NCBI GenBank assembly: GCA_032988195.1
Contig: JANTQE010000018.1
Span: 70,184 to 134,183, forward strand
Origin: Arachnomyces sp. PD_36
Taxonomy: Eukaryota > Ascomycota > Eurotiomycetes > Onygenales > Arachnomycetaceae
DNA length: 64,000 bases
Reading direction: 5' to 3'
Shown here piece after piece: positions 44,409-57,042 of the stretch. The notes under the pieces were generated by a model. The model had not been told where the DNA came from and did no database searches. It saw only the letters and a list, made by a program, of their open reading frames with translations. A program made the translations under genes and the position numbers. The first letter of the stretch is position 1. Each line of letters begins with the position of its first letter.

Positions 44409-47400
44409 GGTAAGTGTTCGTCAAGATAAAAAGTAGGAGGCTGGGGGGTTAGATGCTGGTAGATTATTGACTTCCAGAATTTCACGAGCGGTTTGGGACT
44501 TTCTCCCTCTAGGGGAGGGTGGAGGTTTATAAACATCCGCTACCCCATGAGGAGTCATTGCCTAGTAGCGGAACGAGCATAGCCAGCACCAGAGATAGGG
44601 CAAGGAATAAAAATGTCTCTTGTCCTAGGTTTCCTTTGAGACCATAATTTAACTGAGGCACTCGGCTCAGCCCCCAGCTGCCATTGTGCGACGTGCCAAC
44701 AAATCTCGAGTTCCTCACCATGGTGTCATTAGCCTTCAACATCAAGGGCCCGACGTTTGACAGCACGTGTAGGGGACGGATGATGGAGCGTGAGAACGTT
44801 GTCGGACCGTCATAGGAAACGTGCTACTCAGCCTCTATCAAGGGGCTGGAGTAGGTATAACAGATACACCATCCCTTGTAGCGCAAAATTGGTCTAGGTA
44901 GCTGCTCATTCTCCTTGCAACACAGAATCTTCAACTTACGCCACAACTGATGAGGAACCATTATCAAAATTATCTCCAAGAATTGTTTTCTCCCCTAAAG
45001 CATGAAGTTAATAAGGTGCATCCGTAACTCGTTATCGAAGGTGGAGCTCTAGTAGTAAAAAGCTGGGGTTCAAAACGCTAAGCCTCTAGTTAGAGATGAG
45101 AAACCTCGAAATAAAGAACTTTAGGCCCGCACAGCTTGTAGTTTTGTTGATGAGGATCAAACATAGATAGCGTTCTTCCGTGCTCCCTATCCGTTACTGT
45201 CTTGGGGGCGCTGGTCTTTCTTGTGTAAGTGCTGAGAGAAGTAGAACAGGAGTACGATTCGTGTCTTAAAACCTGTCCTTGGGCAAAGATATATTCAGTT
45301 CGATAGAATGAGCCACTTCCCCAATCTTTGAAACAAAAAAACTTGGCTGTACGATGGTATCCAATCGTGGATTGGAAAACTGAGCCTGAGTCTGGACGGG
45401 GGTTTCGCCCAAGAGGCTTCCAGCCTTTGAAAGACCAAGAGGTATGTTCAAACTGTGGCGTCGTTTTCCATAATCACGCGCTCTTCAGGTAATTAGCTAT
45501 GGTTCCACAGTGATACCCACGGGTTGCGGGTAGATAGACTTGCGCCACGTGGTGACAGATTCTGGGAAACCGAAAACGCGTCGACGGATGCGCAACGGTA
45601 TCTTGCGACGCACGTGTTACCTGCAAAGCGCCTGATTATGTTCTTCGATATACTTGGTAATTCTAATAACCTTATTATCCCCGGACTTATTTTCCTGGAG
45701 CCAGAAGCTTTGAAACAGGGAACACGGTGGCCCAACAGCGATGTAGCCGATGTCACCAGAGTACAAACTGGTAAACGAATTGCACAGTTATCTGTTTGGG
45801 AACAAATCCAATATACCTATGTGGCATAGGTAGTGCGGTACGTCAACACTCTCGGTGCGGATGGAAAAGGTATAACTGAACCAAAGCCCGGAGACTCGGA
45901 CTGGGAAGACAGAATCCTCTCAAAACGGTGTCGAGGTCCAGTCTGGAAGGAGCAACCCGAATGCTAGGATAAGCTTCATATTCCTATCCTGTGTGATAGC
46001 GAGAGAGATTGGATCGCTTAGGGTGTGACCTGTTCGTCATCCGCCACAAGTGAAAGATGGGATGTTGTAGATTGAAACAATCAGAGTCCAATGTAGCCTG
46101 TATCCATTTCTAGATTCGCTCAGAGGATAAAGTGCCACAAGCTATCACAGGGCTCTAGGGAAAAGTTCACTGAGTTATTCGAGTTGAAACCATTTCGGGG
46201 AATGGCCATTCGACAAAATCCAGAATCGAAGAGTCGCAGCTGTCGCAGAGCAATATCGACCCGATACACCCGCTCCACTCATTTCGGGATATTCATTCGG
46301 GAGAGCGGCCGAGGATACGTATCCTCAGGGCACGATAAGAAGGCTTCCAGACTTCCTTAAATAAGCCCATTCCCTTTGTATTTTTAAGCCTTACGCGAGC
46401 GCGACTTTTCAAAGATTTCGTATCAGCAATGTTGTTGGAGGTGCCAAACGTGAGAAAGGCGAGTGAGAAAAGCCACATGATCTGATAAAAGCCCGATTGG
46501 CTGTTAAATCCGATGCTAAACTCTGTTTTTAGGGGTGACAACCATCTTCACCAACGGACAAGCCCAGCAACAAGTATCTCTCTTTTCGGCAGCGCTTTTT
46601 TATCGATTGCGGCTCCAGAAACAAGCTTAATTCAACGTCGATGGATGTCAAAATCCTAAAAGGGAATTATACCGATTGATAGAGACGAGGTATCTTGAGC
46701 TTCCTCTCTTCAAGTCTCGAAAGGCTGAAGAAACAGTTGATCAATCACCATGGTTCTTCTCATTTCCGAAGTCCGTCCTTTTTGAAGATCAACGGGCCAA
46801 GACAAGGGTCTTTCTCTCGGTTAGCCTGCATCGTATTGGAACCCGTGCGCCCCTGTGAATGCGAAGTTTCCAGATATTAAGAACCAGGATGAGCTTCACA
46901 CCATGTCGAGCCCTCATTGACGCGATTTTCTTCTGGTGATATCCGAACCGAGTGGACAACTCCACCTGAATTTCTACGTTTTTCGGCCATCCAACCTCCA
47001 GTTTTCTCAGGAACTTCCTCGCTGAACGGTCTCCTTGTCCTTCTAATTTTCCATTCTCTCCTGAGAACCATGTGCTCTCTCGACCTCCGCTTCAGATCTT
47101 TCTAAGTTCCTTCCCAGATGTTCTGCATGACTCGTGGTTTTCTTCTAGAAAAGTCACTGGAGTTGACTCGGACCAATTGGCCAATCAGCGAAATAGCATG
47201 GATCTTCCCCAAGCACACTATCCCGCATCCGAGTCCAACCCCCGGATTTTTCTCCAAAACTTTTGCGAAAGATGGGGTCTGCGAAGTGACGGAGGGGAAG
47301 CACCGTCCACAATGGCAAGAAACCAAACAGTTGCTGCCCATTGTCCATTGCTAACTACCCAGAGCTTCGCGTATCGGCTAGACCCCATGATCCATTCACC

Positions 47401-47720
47401 TCTGTGATACGGGCTTGTTGATTTGGGCAATTCTTCTCTTCGTTCATCAGGAAGCACACACCACCGCACTACCCTGGTTGGCCATGCCGGACGGCTTTCA
47501 CTGGCCGCCGCCACCGACCAGGTCATTTATTAACTTGCTTTTTATTCGTGCCGATGCTAACGATTAATTCCATCGGCTGAATCTTGTTCCTGTCTGCTAT
47601 TTTCCTCCGCTATATATTACCAGCCCGTCCCACTCTATTCTGTCGTTACCTGCAACAACAGAACGAACGTATGCTCAATTCTTTTTGGAGGATTACCAGA
47701 CGAGGTTTCGCCAAGCCAAG
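44409..47720. other. 3.3-kb region without supported gene
   Basis: Short frames on both strands show no family motif and do not splice into a longer product. The last 150 bp are the transporter promoter (TATATATTACC near 47613). This is the longest gene-free stretch in the window and could hold degraded mobile-element sequence, but I see no intact terminal repeats. Confidence 0.5.
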
Positions 47721-49554
47721 ATGGGTCGCCTCTACATGATCTCACTTGGTGTCTTTGCAGCGACGGGGTCCTTTCTTTTTGGATATGATAATGGCGTCAT
47801 GACAGATGTAATCGCATCCAAAAACTTCCTCGAATATTTCAACACTTCAAATACAAGCGCCATCATTGGAGCTATCAACAGTACATTTTCTGGAGGAGGT
47901 GGGTTCTATAATCTAACCCAGCAATAATACCTATCACCCTGATGCTTATTTCGGTTTCTTGCAAATAGCTGCGATTGGAGCTCTCCAGGGAGGTTTCACC
48001 ATGGACCGTTTCGGTCGTAAACACACCATTCAGATCGGTGCACTTGTTGCCACACTAGGTGCCATTTTACAGTGCGCTGCAAGAAACCTGGCAATGATTC
48101 TTGCCGGGCGCATCATTGCAGGATGGGCCATCGGTATCCTCAGTATGGCGGTTCCAGTATACCAAGCCGAATGCGCGCACCCGAGAACTCGAGGGCTTAT
48201 TGTCGGCCTTGCGCAACAGATGATTGGTGTCGGTTTCATTGTCAGCACGTATGTTCTGCCATTCTCGCGACATTTCGTTAGCTAACCGGGGATAAAGATG
48301 GATTGGTTATGGGTCACTTCATGCCCCAGATACGAACGAAGTCCAATGGCGCTTTCCTCTATCTTTCCAGGCTGTTCCGGCGATTATACTGTTTATTGGT
48401 CTATTCTGGTTCCCGGAATCACCACGTCATCTCATTGAAAAGGAGAACTACGAGGAAGCAATGCGGGTTCTACGGAAACTTCATTACGATGGTACCAACG
48501 ATGATTGGATTGAGAAGGAATTCACCGAGATCAAGGCTACAATCACGGCCGAGTTGTCTGTTGCTGCTCCCGGGTGGTTGGTCATGTTCAAGGTCCCGCA
48601 ATGGCGAACTAGATTGATGTATGGAACGTCCCTTGTAGATACTATCCTTAAAAGAAGGGAAACCGCTGACAGGCATGATTTTTTAAGGCACGGTACTTTA
48701 GTCCAAGTCTTCACGCAGATGACCGGTATCAATGTCATCAACTACTACCAGACAGTTCTGTACGCAGGTCTTGGCTTCACTGGTAACACAGGGACTCTAG
48801 TCGCCGGAATTTATAACTGCGTTGGTCCGATCGCCAACTTAGTCTTTATCACTCTATTACTTGATCGTGTTGGGCGACGGAGACCCCTTTTGTTCGGTAC
48901 GATCGGTATCACCCTCGCCTTAATCTGTTCGGCTGTCTTGACTTCCCAAAACCCCGACGGTGCGAAGCGAAGTTACAGTATCGGAGGTGTTTTCTTCATC
49001 TTCTGTGTCTCTATCGTGTTCTCGTTTTCCTTTGGGCCTATTAGTTGGTATGTACTGCTTCTGGTTCTAAAAAGGCTATCCTCGCCGCATACGTGGGCTA
49101 ATGAGAAACCATCCAGGGTGTACATGTCCGAAGTCATGCCTATGCAGATTCGAGGGAAGGGTAATGCATTCGCAACCGGCGTCGGGAACTGGGCCGTTGC
49201 TACGCTCTGGAGTCAGGTGTCCCCCATCGCTATTGGGAAGATCTCATGGCGGTTTTTCTTCGTCTTTGCTGCATTCAGTGAGTTTTTGCATATTCCCCCA
49301 CCCCTTCTCTCCCATCACCTAGAAGTCATTTCTAACGAGGCGCCTCTCAAGACATCGTAGTCACCCTCCCCACCATATATTTCGTTTTCAAGGAAACAAA
49401 GCAAAAATCTCTCGAAGAGATTGATTTGCTCTTTGGTGGCCGTGCTCTCGGCATTCTGCCAGAGGATGTGACTGAGAAGAACCTTGAGGCCAATTCTGGA
49501 AATGTGACCACAATCGAGACGGCAGGACCGAGCGCTGGACGTGGAAAGGAGTGA
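47721..49554 (+). CDS. MFS sugar transporter (hexose/quinate-permease type)
   Basis: Five exons (47721-47898, 47969-48248, 48298-49047, 49117-49277, 49352-49554) sum to 1572 nt, or 523 residues. The start MGRLYMISLGVFAATGSFLFGYDNGV is that of sugar porters. Signature motifs are DRFGRKHT, AGRIIAGWAIGILS, PESPRHLIE, QMTGINVINYYQ, LLDRVGRRRPLL, VYMSEVMPMQIRGKG and the C-terminal VFKETKQKSLEEID. Twelve membrane segments are expected; import of a hexose or related polyol by proton symport is likely. Between the loop WRTRLMYGT and HGTLVQVF the frame includes 60 extra nucleotides (about 48629-48688) that could be a retained in-frame intron with a weak GTCCCT donor. Family assignment is secure, substrate unknown. 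Confidence 0.88.
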
Positions 49555-49947
49555 ACTGGTTTGGAAGACTGGTCTGGTTCATAATAATTTGTACAACGCA
49601 TCCCAATTTATTAGTAAATATTTCTATCTTCTTCTATCTTGCCTCGTCATATCTCCCTATGTCCATCCACACGTTAAACACAAGGCTACTTTCTCTCTTC
49701 ATTTTCTCTCTTGGCCGTAGCCTTGCACCCTTTAGGCCTAGCGCCTTCCAGTGGCATATAAATATCAACATCTCCTTCCCATCAGGCTGGCCAGCACTTT
49801 CCCCCTCTTTACCCCTCCATCTCAGGATCTCAAAAGATTTCACTTCCCAAATCAACTCACCAGAGTCACGGAAAACTCCACTTTTCAGCACTATCCTCTC
49901 ATACCTACACACACTTAAACCTCGCCAACCCCCTAACACCATCCAGA
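49555..49947. other. intergenic region
   Basis: It contains the 3' flank of the transporter gene and the pyrimidine-rich 5' leader of the RNase III-domain gene. Confidence 0.45.
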
Positions 49948-50461
49948 ATGGTTAGAGAACTCGACGCCGTAAACGGCGTGCAAAGGATCATCGGCTACAA
50001 CTTCAACGACACCAGGATTCTGTGGCTCGCATTGCAAGCTGCGGGCTCTGGCGTCGGCGGAAACGACGGAAACAAAGTGCGCGCGATGCAAGGAGATGCT
50101 GTTTTGCAGTTGGTCATCATCGATATTCTGTCCGCTGCGGGACACAGCCGAGGTACTGTACTATAAACCGTGACAAAAGTTGATGTTATTATGGGTTCTC
50201 ATGTTGTTACTAGGTTCCATCTCAGATGCAAAGACGAGTATCGCTTCGAACAATAACCTGGCAGAGCGGTGCACCGCTACTGGCCTTACCCAGTTCATTA
50301 ACGTGAACCCGTCCCAGAGAAACGCCGACGCCCCTAAGACCCGTGCCGCTACCGTCGAAGCCGTGATCGGAGCCGTGTACACCGATTCAGGCAGGAACAT
50401 GGCCGTCGTTGAACAAGTCATGCACGCTCTGGGCTTGGATGCCCCGAGCGCTGATGGCTAG
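49948..50461 (+). CDS. stand-alone RNase III-domain protein, catalytically doubtful
   Basis: Two exons (49948-50152, 50214-50461) sum to 453 nt, 150 residues. The layout follows the RNase III fold: GYNFNDTRILWLALQAAG (the YxFxxxxLLxxALTH region), then VRAMQGDAVLQLVIIDIL at the signature position, LAERCTATGLTQFI, and AATVEAVIGAVYTDSG at the second metal-binding region. In active enzymes the signature reads ERLEFLGDSVL; here the glutamate position holds alanine (VRAMQGDAVL), while the aspartate is kept. The second-site glutamate of EAVIGA is present. There is no double-stranded RNA-binding domain. It is probably a degenerate or regulatory relative rather than a Dicer. Similar small proteins occur in many filamentous ascomycetes; their role is unknown to me. 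Confidence 0.75.
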
Positions 50462-51931
50462 ATCATTATAATAGCTGGTACGTGATCCACCTCCAGATAT
50501 GCTAATGCGCGTTTATACCTAGGGGTACTCTCCCCGGAAATATCAAGACTTCCGGCCAAAAATGATCCAGCCTCGGTTTACTTGTTCCCTGTGCCTTCCC
50601 CCGTCAAAGGCACGAGCAGAGCTGCTTTGCTCAGCGACTTTGAACCGCCTGAGCCTCCTACTCGCCTGCTGGCCTTTGGCCGGGGAAGCTGCGGGGAACA
50701 AGTTTATCGAGGCTGGGCTGGAAGTCTCTGGGGAGGTTGTCCCCAGGTATGTTTGTTCGCAGAGCATATCTCGATATGCGTCACATTCCTCGCTTGAACG
50801 AGACGGAGCTTCGTTTCCTTTTTTCTTTTTTAAATTCAACATTATGTCTATCAGTCAGTGTGAAACTTGATACTTCTTTTCTATGTCGAACTGGGGGGGG
50901 GATGGGCTGGAATATTTAGCTGGGGGCCTTCGTTTGATGTGAACGAACCCACACGTCTACTTATCTCCAGAGGAGGCGAGGGGTAGTTTTCTTTCTTATT
51001 GTACTCCGCCATGCGGGATATGTCACTCTTTACTTAGGCTTCCTTGGAGGATTTCTTTGGATCGCATAAGGATTTTATACTTGTTTGTTGTCTCTCGAAT
51101 TCAACTTCGAGGAGTTAGTTAAATCAGGAACCCCAATTTATATCCCGCCAATCATACCCTTATCCCTCCTAGGGCAAGCTTGTAAGAAGGTTGATATCAA
51201 CCATGGATGACGGAAGTGCTTTGCATAGAGGTACACGCCTCCGAATACACGCCGGAAGAGTGAAGGTTTTGTAAGTTCCATGGTTACAAGCTGAGCCGCA
51301 CACTTTCTCGAATATTATGAACAGAACTGATCTTTTATGCAATTTTCGTGAGAGCCATTGTCGTATGGACATGAAGTCGTAACGTACAAATGAAAAAAAA
51401 GGAAAAGAAACAAAAATTAGAGCAAGTGTGGAAAGAAAAGTAAAACTCCAACAATGATGAAAAAAGAGCAAAAGGAAGCAGTAAGTCACTCCGTACAGAA
51501 ACAAAAAAAGGCAAAGAGCAAGAACTATGCAGATATCAAAAGAAGCTTTTCCCTTCGATGGAAGAAGAAGAAGAGCAAGAAGAATCGGAAAAATGAAGAA
51601 GTTTTCAACCACCGGAACCCCTTTGCACCCATCCATTCCAACCAAGTACACCATCCACACCCCCAAGACAAACAAAAAAAGATGAGAAATGACTCTCGAC
51701 AACTCCAAGAAGACAAGCAAGATAGCAACTTATGTTCTCTGTAGCCACAGAAGAGAAGAGAAAGAAAAAGAAGAGATCTGAAATCTGGAGAGAAGACACA
51801 CAAAAAGGACCTGTCTGGTACCAGGCGAAGGAAATATGCAGCTTGAACGCGATGCTCTGTAAAAGAATATGGAACAAAAATGCACATGCGTTTGGGTCGT
51901 TACGAATACGGAAGAAAGCATGCAAGGTTCT
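50462..51931. other. 1.5-kb intergenic region
   Basis: Short frames only. The stretch 51390-51790 is purine-rich on the plus strand, which produces a spurious hydrophobic minus-strand frame. It is probably the 3' flanks of the neighbouring convergent genes. Confidence 0.5.
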
Positions 51932-53884
51932 TTACTTCACTCTCGTCGAGCCGCTAGCGCTACCGATGCGTCCGCTGACTTTCCGGATTCCACGGCTGTC
52001 GCTCTTGCTATCGGTTGCACGCCTTGGGCTAGCACGTACTTTAGTGGACCCTAGACCGCTCTTCATGGCGCTTGGAGTCTTTGGTGGGTTTGCAGCTGCT
52101 AATTCGTCGCAATCTGGATCTTCATATATCTCGTGGGTGGATTTCTGATTGTTCATTGCAGCTGAGTGGCTGATGGATCGTTGCGATGGTGACGCTGTCG
52201 CGGATTTTGACTGTCTCTTTTTGGCAAGCATATGAATATGGTCATCCTCCTCGCTTACACTGCGATCTTCGCTCTGTTGACGGACTCTCCTCGATCGCTC
52301 ATTCGTCGACTTGTCGAGTTCGTTTTCCAGACCGATTCCTGCCGAAACTGTGCGAGCGTATGGGTGATGTCGCGAATCCTTTCGGTGCGATTTGCGGGGC
52401 TGACCTGGGGTGGGAACCGGAAGGTTATCCTCGTTATAGCCAACAGATCCTTCGTTATGGTCGATTTCTCCAAGGGCAGCTCGTTTCGACGGGTTAGGTG
52501 GTGTAGCAGTCTGACCGTTCGATACGACTCCTGGGCTCGGGTTCACCTTTGCTGGGGTGACAGGTGCGGCCAAAGCAAGCTTCTCCTTGACGCTATCCTC
52601 AAACCACCACTCGCGGAAGCTACCCTGGTTTAGGTGAAGCCAATGCTGTTGGGGCCCAACAACCATTCCGGGTCGCATGAATCTCATGAAAGCAATGATC
52701 TCATTTGCTGTGAAACCATGTCTGTAGATGAGATATGCTCCAATGAGGCATCCCGTCCGGCCCAGACCCGCTTTACAATGGACTGCAATGGCCTTGTTCT
52801 TAACCGTGATCATCTCGTGCGCGAGCTTGATAAACCTTCGAACCAGGGGGAGAGGTGGACAAGTCCCATCTTCGAATATCATATCCATATGGGTCATTCC
52901 CAATGCGGTGAAATAGGATGGGCAGTAAAGCTCGGAGTTAAGTCGAACAACAAGGCCAACGTTTCTTTGTGAGAAGTGTGATAGAACGTTTTTGAAAGGA
53001 AGAGGAAGTTTGGAGGAGAATATTTCGTAATGGTTCGATGGTAACGCAGCATACTGAGGGGATGAAGTCGGGATAGGCTTGGTAGGTTCATGTTGAGGGG
53101 ATGCGAATGCAAGGAAGTCGGGAGTAATCCAGTTGAAATCTCCCATGTCGACTCTCTCATACTTTTCATACCTTTTGATTCCAACGTAAGTAAGCGCATG
53201 CGATCGTGGATATGGGTGAATTTGGAGCTTACTCTTCTAGGCTGAATTCCTTCAATCCACACAAGGCCTCTTCTTTCGCCTTCCACACACCATATACAAC
53301 ATCCTGGATATTTAGGATAAAATCTGCCTGGCTGTACCCGGCGTCTCTGAAGGGCATGTAAGGTGGATCGGCCTGCGCAATTGGAGCTAGCGCGAGGTGA
53401 GGAGCCCAGGATTGAATGAGGACCATATAACAAGCTACCAAGCAAGCAGCGTTTGCGCGGCTTCTCGCATCTGTTTTGCTCCAGAAAACCACTATGCGAT
53501 CGCTATTCGCAGGGTCGCCGAGAATCTCATGGAAGTGAACTGCGAATCGGTAGAGGTGGCCGATGTGGAGTGGACCAAAGTCGGCATGGAAGGCGTTGTA
53601 GAGGAGGGTGTCGTCGATAGTGAAATACACAGGGGGTTGACGGCGAGCTGCGGAAGTCGCAGTTGGTCCCTGCTGATATCTGGAGGATCGCTTGCTCGGG
53701 GACTTTGGTGGTGCGGCTGAGTATGGAAATGGTGTTTGGGCGGAAGGGGGGGTGTTATAGGATGCAAGGTACAGGCGATCTGTAGTACGGTGAGAAAATG
53801 CTCGTGAAAGTCATCGGTAGGATCTAACATACCTTGGATATACTCGATCACCTGCCCATAGGACGAAGTCGGAGGAGAAGGCAT
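51932..53884 (-). CDS. cdc14: CDC14-family dual-specificity phosphatase
   Basis: Three exons are supported. Exon 1 (from 53884) reads MPSPPTSSYGQVIEYIQ, then DRLYLASYNTPPSAQ. The middle exon holds VYFTIDDTLLYNAFHADFG and the N-terminal pseudo-phosphatase domain, ending FSLEE. The large last exon carries MGDFNWITPDFLAF, the acid loop region (MIFEDGTCPP) and the P-loop VHCKAGLGRTGCLIGAYLI (H-C-x5-R). The C-terminal 180 or so residues are basic, Ser-rich and disordered, with many potential phosphorylation sites, as is usual for this phosphatase. CDC14 removes phosphate from CDK sites at mitotic exit and septation and shuttles through the nucleolus. Proline-directed phosphorylation of the tail is a plausible control, by analogy with other CDC14 proteins. 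Confidence 0.93.
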
Positions 53885-55240
53885 TTTGGTCAAGTGAATT
53901 GGTTGACCCGGAGGTGGAAACAAGGGAAAGATCGCACGACCACAGTAGTATTCGGGTAGGGTATAAGCGTCTTAACAATGAGGTCTCAACCTAGCGATCG
54001 AGGCAGAGGGAGAGGAATAGGTGGATTGAGTTAAAGCTGCAATAACATTATCTGGGGCAGGGCGGAATTGCACGACGACGACGGGGAGGAACTTGATACA
54101 GCTATATCTCGCAGTCTTATGAATAGGAGGTAACCTAGGTAAGGATAACCAGAGACACAGAGTAAGAGTTAGTCGAAGTGAGGTAAAGGATATGAAGAGG
54201 AGAGGAGTGAAAGGAGAAGAAGAAGATGAGGTTTTGTAATTTCGATGAAGTTGCGCTCAAGTCAAAGAATCAAAATAAGAAATGCGTTGATGTTATTGTT
54301 GGTGATGCCCAATCGGGTTAGCGGGAGGTCGTTGACGGGACAACCTCGTTTTTTTGATTTTATTTTATTTTATTTTTATGCGAAGAAATAAACAACAAAG
54401 AGAAGAGAGATTGCTGGAGTTTCAGAGAAGAACTAGATAGCTTCGACTTCATAACAATAACAATAACAAGTGTCAAAGTGGTAGCAACGTAAACTGTCCT
54501 TGAGTCCGAGCCCAACTCTTTGATATATCCAGCCAGCAGGTGAACCCAACCCCATAATCCTCCACGACGACGACGACGATGAGGACGACGGCACTCTGCC
54601 CCTTCCAACCCGATGAGGTCTCGCTAACCCCTGAAATCGCCGCCCGTGATCGCTACTTCTAGCAGTATTCTTCTCGGCATATTCGTCGTAACTTTCACAC
54701 CGCCGAGTTCACTCGTAGGATATTATAGATGATCATAACCGTACTTCCCACTTCTATCACCAGGTACGTAAAGCAGGACAAAGTCCTGGCTTAATCCTCA
54801 CCCAGTCACTACCCTTATCGTCCCGGATATCCCCCTTCTCTGAAGAAGCTCTCGTCTTTCATCTCATCGTCGGGAACAGCATTAACATCTCCGATCGACG
54901 ATGATGTTGATCTCTAACGGCGCTGACTCAGCCCGGATTCCCCACCAAGCATCCCACTCATTCTTCAACGGTTCACAACACCATGCAGTGAAGATGAAGA
55001 ACCAGGACGACGGGAACGGAGATTAATATACAAAGGCATTTGCATACCCTACACCACGGCACATAAGGTTGCTTGCATGATGAAGCTGCGGAACCCCTCG
55101 ACTCGAAACAATTAATCTAGGTTGCATTCCCGTTCGATCCTCCCCTGCGGTCCGTCGACAAAATCCTTCAAGGCCATGCGCCAGAGCTTCTTGACGGGTA
55201 GGATAAGATAGTGTGCTTAATTCGCAACCTCCACATAGTT
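53885..55240. other. 1.4-kb divergent promoter region
   Basis: It lies between the diverging CDC14 and PCC1 genes. It contains a TTTTATTTTATTTTATTTTTAT run near 54357-54379 and no supported gene. Confidence 0.5.
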
Positions 55241-55714
55241 ATGTCCGTCATGGACCCAAATTCCCCCTGCTCGCTGTAAGTATATTAAGCTCCCGTTGCC
55301 CTTAAAGCGCATTTCTCACATCTCCTCTTCTCCAGCACAATCGACCTCCCACTTCCAACCCATCGTCTCGCGTTATCTGCCTTACGTGCTCTCCAGGTAG
55401 ATACAGAAATATCTCCCCTAGTACACCGCTCCTTCGACCTTGCTTCTGCACCCCCAAAGCAATCGCAAACACCTACTTCGTCAATTCCACAGGCGCCAGA
55501 ACCGCTCTTGAACGGAGTCTCGTCCAACGCAGAATCGGGAAACCAGGAGAGCGCGGATGAATCGAAGACTATCTTAAAAGTAACTTACAAGGCGACAACG
55601 AATCGGATGCTACGGGTCGCAGTGAATGGATTTATGGATACCCTCGGGGTTGTATTAGGAGTGATGGAGGAGTTGGATGTAGATGTCCTACAAGATGAGC
55701 TTGGTCGGGGATGA
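55241..55714 (+). CDS. pcc1: KEOPS/EKC complex subunit Pcc1
   Basis: Two exons (55241-55275, 55336-55714) sum to 414 nt, 137 residues. After MSVMDPNSPCSL comes the conserved domain: TIDLPLPTHRLALSALRAL, VDTEISPLVHRSF, then after a Ser/Pro-rich insertion KVTYKATTNRMLRVAVNGF and MDTLGVVLGVMEELD. This is the Pcc1 fold that dimerises and docks Kae1 in the KEOPS complex for the universal tRNA modification t6A. An insertion of about 35 residues (APPKQSQ to SADESK) separates the two halves, longer than in yeast. Placement of the short first exon follows the family's start pattern. Function assigned with high confidence. Confidence 0.9.
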
Positions 55715-56191
55715 GCGAAAGGAACCCACGGAACCCGGGATATGGACGCGACTTGTGACCCCTTCATCCATCGTGGAATACGCTTCGAGTATGGGATTTT
55801 CCGCATCCCCGCGAAACTCCGACTCACACTGCGCTTTTAACCTCTTACGTATAATGACGGTGGCGCAGCACCCAGCGTATATCCAGAGGGTGGGTGGGAT
55901 GTCAAGGAAGTCCATCAGTAATCAATTCGACCCAGGCCCTTAGATTCATAGCCATTTTATCGTTGATGGTCGATCATCCGGTGCTATTGCGCTTCATGGA
56001 GGGACACCCGATAAGGGACCCTATCGATATATATATTTACCGAGGCACGGAGTGACAACTACTGTAGCTATCCGAACAAAAATAAGAATCTTCTTCAAAC
56101 CGTTCTCTCATCCTTGAACATGACGAATGTCAATTAATACGCTCATTAATAATCGATTGAGTCTTAGACCCTTCTTTATTTCCTTTTCGTG
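55715..56191. other. intergenic region
   Basis: It contains the 3' flank of PCC1 and the promoter of the glutathione peroxidase gene. A TATATATATATTTAC stretch lies near 56028. No gene is recognised. Confidence 0.45.
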
Positions 56192-57042
56192 ATGATTCTT
56201 TCTCGACGGCTGCGCTCGCCGTTTCGGATCGTTACTCGTGACATCACCTCGTTTGCGCCTGCTTCATATATATCTGCCGCCTCCCGTCCTCTTTATAAAG
56301 CTTCATCAGCATCTCATCCCATCAGCATAAACCAGATAGCAAAACAGACATACCATTCGAATAGTTATCCACCTCATCCAACACAAAGAAGAAACATCAA
56401 CACAATGGCATCTGCAACATCCTTCTACGACTTCGAGCCCGTTGACAGTATGTACCCCTCCATCCCATACCTACGGGAGCTCACCACATCTCCCCTACTC
56501 CATCACACAACACCTCATAAGTACACCGATATTAACCAAGCGTAACAGAAAAGGGTGAGCCCTTCGCGCTCTCCTCCCTCAAGGGCAAAGTCATCCTAGT
56601 CGTCAACACAGCCTCCAAATGCGGATTCACCCCTCAATTCGCCTCCCTCGAGAAACTCCATAAATCCATCACCGAATCCCACCCAGACGCCTTCACTGTC
56701 CTCGGCTTTCCCTGCAACCAATTCGGCAACCAAGATCCCGGCACAAACGATGATATCCAATCTTTCTGCTCCGTAAACTACGGCGTGACCTTCCCCGTGC
56801 TCGGGAAAGCGGATGTCAATGGCGACGGGGCTGCGCCTGTCTGGACGTGGCTTAAGGCTGAGAAACCCGGGTTGATGGGGATGAAGAGGGTTAAGTGGAA
56901 TTTCGAGAAGTTCCTTGTCAGTGCGGATGGGAAGGTTGTTGGGAGGTGGGCGAGTACGACGAAGCCCGAGGCGTTGGAGGCGACGATTTTGAAGGAGATT
57001 GAGAAGGTGGAGAAGAAGGATTCGACTGCTGATACGAAGTGA
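56192..57042 (+). CDS. hyr1: glutathione/thioredoxin-dependent peroxidase (GPx, Hyr1-like), possible mitochondrial leader
   Basis: Two exons (56192-56447, 56549-57042). The core enzyme, starting at 56405 (MASATSFYDFEPVD), is 178 residues. It has the peroxidatic cysteine motif NTASKCGFTPQF, GFPCNQFGNQDPG, the second cysteine in SFCSVNYGVTFP, and VKWNFEKFLV with the conserved Trp and Asn. The layout matches Hyr1/Gpx3-type fungal enzymes, which use thioredoxin and can act as peroxide sensors. An in-frame upstream ATG at 56192 would give 249 residues with the Arg-rich MILSRRLRSPFRIVTRD start, Ser-rich and acid-poor for most of its length, which looks like a mitochondrial presequence. Two start sites could thus give mitochondrial and cytosolic forms. 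The length check passes for both starts. Confidence 0.9.

Noticed and set aside
44409..47720. Possible mobile-element relic
   Set aside because: No paired terminal repeats or transposase fragments could be recognised; the region is listed only as gene-free.
51169..51720. 183-codon hydrophobic minus-strand frame
   Set aside because: Low-complexity T-rich sequence on that strand produces chance Phe/Leu-rich peptides; no splice or family support.
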